NCBI RefSeq assembly: GCF_900167915.1
Contig: NZ_FUYM01000013.1
Span: 40,170 to 104,169 of the forward strand
Origin: Rhizorhabdus histidinilytica
GTDB lineage: Bacteria; Pseudomonadota; Alphaproteobacteria; Sphingomonadales; Sphingomonadaceae
DNA length: 64,000 bases
Reading direction: 5' to 3'
Below the pieces are notes generated by a model. The model was not told where the DNA came from. It ran no database searches and worked only from the letters and a program-made list of their open reading frames with translations. The position numbers and the translations under genes are program-made. Below are positions 58,239 to 64,000 of this stretch, piece by piece. How positions within the stretch are numbered: position 1 is the first letter of the stretch; the number at the start of each line of letters is the position of its first letter.

Positions 58239-59375
58239 TCAGACGTCGAGCTTGTAGAGCTCGCGCGTGTTGTCGCGCAGGATCCAGTTCCTCTCCTGCT
58301 CGGAGAGATGGCTGGCATGCTCGGCCAGCAGGGACTGGCTGTGCGGCCAGGTGGCGTCGCTGTGCGGGAAGTCGTTGGCCCACAACAGGCGGCGCGGATT
58401 CATCAGATGCGCCACCTTGAAGGCGACCCAGTCGTCCTGGAAGGTCAGGTAGATATTCTCGTTGAAATAATGGCTGGGCTTCTCCTTCAGGTCCGCGCCG
58501 GCCTTCAGCCAGTAGCGATGCTTCTCCCAGGCATGGTCCATGCGATAGGCGAAATGGGGCGCCCAGCCGGCGTCGCCCTCGACGCCCACCAGCTTCAGCC
58601 CGGGATGTCGTTCGAAGATGCCGCTCAGCACGAACATGCCGATCAGGTCCTGGTTGGCACGGATCACCGAATTGAAGCGGTTCATCGCCGGGCCGCGGGT
58701 GACGCCGCCGGCGCGCAGCCCCTCGCTGTCCTTGCCGCCCGCGAAGACGTGGAAGTTGATCGGCAGGTCGAGCTCCTCGATCGCGCTCCACAGCGGCTCG
58801 AAGCTCGGATGATCATAGTCCTCGTCGGTCCCCGGCATGCCGGGGAAGATCACGCCGCGGAAGCCCTGGTCCTTGAAGCGGCGCACCTCCTTGATCGTCT
58901 CCTCGACCGAGATCACCGAGGTGCAGGGAAGGCAGATCAGCCGGTCGGGCGCCGGTTCCTGGAATTCGAGGATCCAGCGGTTATAGGCGTCGAAGCAGGC
59001 GCGCTTGTAATCGGCGTCCGGATGGTTCGCGAGCAGCATCGCCACGGTGGGGAAGATGATCTCCGCCACGACGCCGTCGCGATCCTGGTCGGCCAGCCGC
59101 GCCTTGCCGTCCCAGCCGCCGCGATGGATCTCGCTGAACAGCATGTTGGCGTCCTCGAGGAATTTCGGATCCTTGCCGGCCGCCGCCATGCGGCCATAGG
59201 GCACGTCGGTCTTCATGCCGGGGATCACATAGACCTCGCCGCTGCCTTCCTTGCGGATCATGTGCGGCGCCCTGTCGCGATAGCGCGGCTCCAGATGATC
59301 GATGAACAGGTTGGGCGGCTCCGTCACGTGGGAGTCGGCGGAAATCGCGCCCGTCCTCGTCAAAGTCGCTTCCAT
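58239..59375 (-). CDS. Amidohydrolase family 2 protein (ACMSD-related), DxH type (2)
   Basis: TIM-barrel amidohydrolase of 378 residues, homologue of the protein at 40593. Metal motif Asp14-x-His16 in 'ISADSHVTEPP', His in 'LPINFHVFAGG', strand 'LKLVGVEGDAGWAPHF', and Asp in 'LWANDFPHSDATWP'. Probable decarboxylase or hydrolase of an unsaturated or aromatic acid. ATG 59375 with AGGAGAAGG upstream. Between TetR regulator 2 and the isochorismatase-family hydrolase in one operon, so it should respond to that regulator. Confidence 0.83.
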   Translation of the reverse strand: MEATLTRTGAISADSHVTEPPNLFIDHLEPRYRDRAPHMIRKEGSGEVYVIPGMKTDVPYGRMAAAGKDPKFLEDANMLFSEIHRGGWDGKARLADQDRDGVVAEIIFPTVAMLLANHPDADYKRACFDAYNRWILEFQEPAPDRLICLPCTSVISVEETIKEVRRFKDQGFRGVIFPGMPGTDEDYDHPSFEPLWSAIEELDLPINFHVFAGGKDSEGLRAGGVTRGPAMNRFNSVIRANQDLIGMFVLSGIFERHPGLKLVGVEGDAGWAPHFAYRMDHAWEKHRYWLKAGADLKEKPSHYFNENIYLTFQDDWVAFKVAHLMNPRRLLWANDFPHSDATWPHSQSLLAEHASHLSEQERNWILRDNTRELYKLDV

Positions 59376-59428
59376 GTCCTTCTCCTTTCGCGATCCATGG
59401 TTCCCGCCCCTCGGGGCTTGGCTTCGGT

Positions 59429-60094
59429 TCAGTCCGCCTGGCGGCGCAGCGCCTGCTGCGCCTCGTGGGAAACGGGCGCGGTCAGCCCGCCCACAAGGCA
59501 GTCGATCAATCCTTCGACGTGGAAATCCGTCTCTTCCCGGTCGCCCCGCGCTTCGATCGCGGCGAGGCCGGATACGATCTGCAGCCGCAGCAGCCTCAGC
59601 CGCATCCGCACGATCCTGGCCGGCAGATAGGCGAGCAGCGCCTCCAGCGCGTCGGCCACCTTCCAGCCCGTGACCCAGAGCGCGCCGGCCTCCGTGAGGG
59701 CGTTGCGCTGGATGAACAGCGGCTCGTCGCGCAACAGCCGCTCCAGGAACCGCAGGCTGTAATTCCCCTCGGCGCGCGGCTGGAGCTCTTCCGCGAAGGG
59801 GTGGACCCAGGCGCCGACGAGCGCCCGCACCTCGGTGAGCCGATGCTCGTCGCCCAGCCGCTCCATGATCGCCAGCCGGCGCCGGTTGATCAGGCTCATC
59901 CGATGCTCGAACACCGCCTCGACCAGGCCGTCGCGCGATCCGAAATGATAATGGACCGCCGAGGCGTTGCGGTGGCCCGCCGCCTCGTGGACCTGGCGCA
60001 GCGAGACGCTTTCCAGGCCGAAATCGGCGAACAGCCGTTCCGCCGCCAGGATCAGCGACAGCCGGCTTCCACCGATTTCCTGGACGACGCCCAT
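59429..60094 (-). CDS. TetR-family transcriptional regulator (2)
   Basis: TetR-type regulator of 221 residues. Helix-turn-helix about 12-58 with 'LILAAERLFADFGLESVSLR' and 'ASAVHYHFGSRDGLVEAVFE'. The C-terminal ligand domain ends '...LGGLTAPVSHEAQQALRRQ'-like helices. ATG 60094 has GGGAGACG upstream; ATG 60109 overlaps that site. It leads its own operon. The TCGTGATACGA palindrome at 60130-60140, 36 bp upstream, is a natural autoregulatory operator, and related sequences precede other operons in this window. Confidence 0.88.
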   Translation of the reverse strand: MGVVQEIGGSRLSLILAAERLFADFGLESVSLRQVHEAAGHRNASAVHYHFGSRDGLVEAVFEHRMSLINRRRLAIMERLGDEHRLTEVRALVGAWVHPFAEELQPRAEGNYSLRFLERLLRDEPLFIQRNALTEAGALWVTGWKVADALEALLAYLPARIVRMRLRLLRLQIVSGLAAIEARGDREETDFHVEGLIDCLVGGLTAPVSHEAQQALRRQAD

Positions 60095-60129
60095 GCAATC
60101 GTCTCCCATTAAAATATGCCCGACTCGAC

Positions 60130-60149
60130 TCGTGATACGATTGTTTTAG
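60130..60149. promoter_or_regulatory. TCGTGATACGA palindrome before TetR regulator 2
   Basis: TCGT-GAT-ACGA at 60130-60140 is a perfect palindrome; GATACGATTGTTTTAG at 60134-60149 matches AATACAATTATTTTAG (28001) at 13 of 16 positions. Location 36-55 bp upstream of the regulator start suggests autoregulation and links the regulator with the other sites. Confidence 0.4.
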
Positions 60150-60206
60150 CTTATTTTCGTGCAACGACCGAGCAGGAATTTAATCAAGACCGATTATTCC
60201 CGCCGA

Positions 60207-60626
60207 TCAGCCGCTCGCCAGAAGGTCGAAATAGGTGGTGAAGCGCCGCCGATCGAACAGCCAGCGGCCGTCGACGCGGGCGAAATCATCCTCATAGACG
60301 CCGCTGAACACATGGACGCCGCTGCCGCGCTTGTGGCCGGTCAGGGTCGAGACCCCGGTCGCCCGGTCGCCCGCCACCTCGAAGATCATGTTGCCCACCA
60401 GAGGCACCACGTCGCCAAAATCGCTCGCGGAGCGGGCATAGAAGCGCGCCAGCGCCTCCCGGCCCCGCAACTCCTGGCTGCGCCCCTCGAACGCGCCGTC
60501 GGCGGTGAACAGCGCGGGCACCTCGGCGCCGCGTCCCTGCCCGACCAGCCAGGCGTAGCGCGCCACCAGCTCGCCCAGCGCGATCTTGTCGGCGATCGCG
60601 GCGAGGTCCGGCGCGATCCCGCTCAC
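60207..60626 (-). CDS. NTF2/SnoaL-like protein (2)
   Basis: SnoaL-like protein of 139 residues: 'IALGELVARYAWLVGQGRGA', 'EVPALFTADGAFEGRSQELR', 'GREALARFYARSASDFGD', and 'YEDDFARVDGRWLFDRRRF' at the end. Could be an isomerase, dehydratase or lyase acting on a keto-acid or CoA intermediate. GTG 60626 overlaps the BKACE stop (GTGA), so it is translated with it. Last gene of the thiolase-BKACE operon. Confidence 0.75.
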   Translation of the reverse strand: MSGIAPDLAAIADKIALGELVARYAWLVGQGRGAEVPALFTADGAFEGRSQELRGREALARFYARSASDFGDVVPLVGNMIFEVAGDRATGVSTLTGHKRGSGVHVFSGVYEDDFARVDGRWLFDRRRFTTYFDLLASG

Positions 60627-61582
60627 GCGGCGTCCCGCGCCGGCGCCCGGGAATAGCCGAGCATCGCCCGCGCCTCGTCGGGCGTGGCGATCTCGCGGCC
60701 GACCGCCCTGGCGACCGCAGCCATGCGCCGCACCATCTCGACATTGCTGAGCTGCTCGCCGTCCCATTCGGGCTTGTCGCCCAGGCCGGTGCGGATATGC
60801 CCGCCCATCGCCACCGCCAGCAGGTTGAGCTCGCGATGGGTGTCGCCATGGGCCGGATCGTGCACGAAGGTCGTGTAATTGTGCGGGAACCATTCGTAGC
60901 GGACGTGCGGCGGGAACATGGTGAGCAGCGACTGGACGCCGGCCGCGTCGGGCATCGGACCGTAGGGCACCGAATCCGACATGTTGAGGTGAACCATGAT
61001 CGGCTCCTTGAGCAGCCCCATCTCGCGGTACATCAGCAGGTGGCGGACATGGCCGGGCTCGCGGACGATGAAGCCGGGCTGCAGGCCGCTTTCCAGGCAC
61101 CAGGCGAGGAACTGGCTCATCTGCTCATGGGTGTGCGAGCTGACCCGATCGTAGACGAAGCGCCCCGCCTCGAAGTCGTAGCGCCCGATATTGGTCGCCC
61201 CGACATGGAGGACGAAGGTTTCCAGCCGGATGTCGGGCATCGCGCGCAGCGCCTTGACGTGGGGATGCATGCCGCGCTCGGCCTCCTCGCGGCCGGCGGC
61301 GCCCGGATAGGTATAGGTCGGATAAGGAATGACGTCGCACCTCGCGCGGATCAGCCGCATCGTGTCGGCATAATGCTCGGCGCTGCCGGCGAGGCTGGAA
61401 TCATAGGTGCCGTCGTCGGGCTTGTCCGGCACGCGGTTGTGGAAATGGATGATCGACGCGCCCTCCCGATAGCATTGATAGGCGTCCTCGGCGATCTCCT
61501 CCGGGGTGAGCGGGACATGGGGATTCTCGCAGCGCATGACCGTCTCGTTCAGCGCCACCTCGATGATCACCTTCTTCTTCAT
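60623..61582 (-). CDS. BKACE-family beta-keto acid cleavage enzyme (DUF849)
   Basis: TIM-barrel enzyme of 319 residues of the beta-keto acid cleavage family, which exchanges a beta-keto acid with acetyl-CoA to give acetoacetate and a new acyl-CoA. Zn ligands His46 and His48 in 'SIIHFHNRVPD'. The usual Glu ligand in a 'GLED' motif seems to be Gly268 in 'GGHIRTGLGDKPEW', with Arg264 and Asp269 kept. That change may alter metal or substrate. ATG 61582. Between thiolase and an NTF2-like gene, in keeping with beta-keto acid chemistry. Family sure, substrate unknown. Confidence 0.85.
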   Translation of the reverse strand: MKKKVIIEVALNETVMRCENPHVPLTPEEIAEDAYQCYREGASIIHFHNRVPDKPDDGTYDSSLAGSAEHYADTMRLIRARCDVIPYPTYTYPGAAGREEAERGMHPHVKALRAMPDIRLETFVLHVGATNIGRYDFEAGRFVYDRVSSHTHEQMSQFLAWCLESGLQPGFIVREPGHVRHLLMYREMGLLKEPIMVHLNMSDSVPYGPMPDAAGVQSLLTMFPPHVRYEWFPHNYTTFVHDPAHGDTHRELNLLAVAMGGHIRTGLGDKPEWDGEQLSNVEMVRRMAAVARAVGREIATPDEARAMLGYSRAPARDAA

Positions 61583-61616
61583 GCCTCTCTCCGATCTCCC
61601 GAAACCCGAGCCCCGA

Positions 61617-62870
<1,254 letters not shown>

Positions 62871-62900
62871 CAGGGGACTCCCGTCACTGAGTTTCAATAT

Positions 62901-62994
62901 ATGTTTCAATCGTACGACTTATCATCGCCATAGATCGCACGCCGGCCAGGCACAATACCGGCTGCTGCGCGCTTGATGAATATGATTGTATTAA
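62901..62994. promoter_or_regulatory. Divergent promoter with TCGTACGA palindrome and TTGTATTAA half-site
   Basis: The 196-bp gap between thiolase and SDR holds TCGTACGA (62910-62917, perfect palindrome within TTTCAATCGTACGACTTA) 40 bp from the thiolase start. TTGTATTAA (62986-62994) lies 72 bp from the SDR start. Both fit the TYGTAT half-site seen upstream of other operons. Confidence 0.3.
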
Positions 62995-63066
62995 TTTCGG
63001 CTGACAAGCCCCTCTGCCTCCGCTAATGGCCGCGCTGACCACAGGGCTTCGGCGCGGGAGATGGAC

Positions 63067-63846
63067 ATGGACGTGAAGGGTTTGACGGCGGTCGTCACGG
63101 GCGGCGCCTCCGGGTTGGGCGCGGCGACGGCCAGGGCGCTGGCCGCGCGCGGCGTGAAAGTGGCGATATTCGACCTGCAGCAGGAGCTCGGCCAGGCGGT
63201 CGCCGCCGAGATCGGCGGCCTGTTCTGCGCCGTCGATGTGACTTCTGACGCCTCGGTCGACGCCGGCTTCGCGCAGGCGCGGGCGGCGCTGGGGCAGGAG
63301 AGGATCCTGGTCAACTGCGCCGGCACCGGCAACGCGATCAAGACGGCGAGCCGCTCGCGGGAGGATGGCACCATCCGCCATTATCCGCTCGACGTCTTCG
63401 ATCGCATCATCCAGATCAACCTGGTGGGCACGTTCCGCTGCATCGCCAAGTCGGCGGCCGGGATGCTTACCGCCGATCCCCTGGAGTCGGGCGAGCGCGG
63501 CGCGATCGTCAACACCGCCAGCGTGGCGGCCGAGGACGGCCAGATCGGCCAGGTCGCCTATTCGGCGTCGAAGGCGGGCGTCGTCGGCCTCACCTTGCCC
63601 GTCGCGCGCGATCTGGCCGGTGACGGAATCCGGGTGAACACGATCCTGCCCGGCATTTTCGAGACGCCGCTGCTGATGGGCCAGCCCACCCATGTGGTCG
63701 ATGCGCTCGGCGCATCGGTGCCCTTCCCGAAGCGGCTGGGCAGGCCCGAGGAATATGCGCGCCTCGCGATCGAGATGATCGAGAACCCCTATTTCAATGG
63801 AGAGGATGTCCGCCTCGACGGCGCCATCCGCATGGCGCCGCGGTGA
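63067..63846 (+). CDS. SDR, 3-hydroxyacyl-CoA dehydrogenase type II-like
   Basis: SDR of 259 residues resembling HSD17B10-type 3-hydroxyacyl-CoA dehydrogenases: 'VVTGGASGLGAAT' at the N-terminus, Asp36 for NAD, 'NCAGTGNAIKT' near 83, an insertion 'TASRSREDGTIRHYPLDVFD', Ser152, Tyr165 and Lys169, and 'PGIFETPLLMG'. It would oxidise 3-hydroxyacyl-CoA to the 3-keto form for the divergent thiolase. ATG 63067 is six bases after GGGAG; ATG 63061 touches that site. Nine bases before an enoyl-CoA hydratase gene. Confidence 0.87.
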   Translation: MDVKGLTAVVTGGASGLGAATARALAARGVKVAIFDLQQELGQAVAAEIGGLFCAVDVTSDASVDAGFAQARAALGQERILVNCAGTGNAIKTASRSREDGTIRHYPLDVFDRIIQINLVGTFRCIAKSAAGMLTADPLESGERGAIVNTASVAAEDGQIGQVAYSASKAGVVGLTLPVARDLAGDGIRVNTILPGIFETPLLMGQPTHVVDALGASVPFPKRLGRPEEYARLAIEMIENPYFNGEDVRLDGAIRMAPR

Positions 63847-63854
63847 CAGCGCCG

Positions 63855-64000
63855 ATGGCTTACGAAACGATCCTCGTAGAGACCGAGGGGCCGGTCACGG
63901 TCATCCGGCTGAACCGCCCGCAGGCGCTGAACGCGCTCAACACGCAGGTGCTGGCCGACCTGATCGCCGCCTTCCGGGCCTTCGACGCCGATCCCGAGCA
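63855..64000 (+). CDS. Enoyl-CoA hydratase, N-terminal part (cut by window edge)
   Basis: First 48 codons of a crotonase-family protein, beginning 'MAYETILVETEGPVTVIRLN' and continuing 'RPQALNALNTQVLADL'. The 'LNRPQALNAL' segment is the family's hallmark N-terminus. The oxyanion loop and catalytic Glu lie beyond the window. Directly after the hydroxyacyl-CoA dehydrogenase, it completes a beta-oxidation set with the divergent thiolase. Confidence 0.87.
   Translation, partial: MAYETILVETEGPVTVIRLNRPQALNALNTQVLADLIAAFRAFDADPE

Overview
This is dense, high-GC, almost fully coding DNA. The gene content points to an alphaproteobacterium of the sphingomonad type. Three large TonB-dependent receptors have plug domains opening with 'VVTAQRR/KRE', each beside a catabolic operon. 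There are runs of CoA-dependent catabolic genes with ATGA/GTGA start-stop overlaps, and one intergenic repeat begins CGTCACCCCAGC. The assignment rests on style of gene content, not on a marker gene. I see no rRNA, tRNA, CRISPR array, integrase or transposase.

Left end (1-16.4 kb). A three-gene operon (ThDP enzyme, HisC-like aminotransferase, aldehyde dehydrogenase) could run an amino acid to keto acid to aldehyde to acid sequence. A TonB receptor faces an operon of two SDRs, an alpha/beta hydrolase, an MFS permease and a Tat-exported phosphotriesterase-like hydrolase. Divergent from that operon is an XRE-cupin regulator. Next come a second TonB receptor and a divergent kynureninase with its own MFS permease. 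The regulator's promoter and the receptor/kynureninase promoter share tandem GGAAC(AT) boxes spaced exactly 20 bp, so I infer one regulon.

Middle (16.5-36.7 kb). An acyl-CoA ligase and an acyl-CoA dehydrogenase precede a TetR regulator. Then comes a six-gene operon: two D-aminoacylase-like amidohydrolases, an NTF2-like protein, an aldo/keto reductase, an alpha-methylacyl-CoA racemase and a PF10118 protein. The next operon holds an alpha/beta hydrolase, a P450cam-like cytochrome P450, a His-variant small ferredoxin, two epoxide-hydrolase-type enzymes and a GMC oxidoreductase. An aldehyde dehydrogenase and an enoyl-CoA hydratase diverge from it. Together these read as oxidation of a hydrophobic, perhaps terpenoid, substrate through epoxide/alcohol/aldehyde to an acid.

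Right half (37-64 kb). After a third TonB receptor and a TauD-type dioxygenase lies the most interesting block. It encodes a Rieske ring-hydroxylating dioxygenase (alpha, beta, ferredoxin), dihydrodiol dehydrogenase, extradiol dioxygenase, C-C hydrolase and an ACMSD-family decarboxylase, flanked by two paralogous CaiB CoA-transferases, an acyl-CoA dehydrogenase and another amidohydrolase. The order suggests meta-cleavage of an aromatic carboxylic acid in which the ACMSD homologue removes the carboxylate after ring fission. No ferredoxin reductase and no classical lower pathway (hydratase/aldolase) is present. Downstream are two acyl-CoA ligases around a Gal80-like protein, an acyl-CoA dehydrogenase, a TetR-led operon, and a beta-oxidation-like set (BKACE, thiolase, SDR, enoyl-CoA hydratase).

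A short palindrome, best seen as TTGTATGATACAA at 17007 and TTGTATGATGCAA at 44537, recurs in weaker forms before many of these operons. It may tie the middle and right halves together under one regulator. All functions are inferred by reading motifs; no database search was possible.
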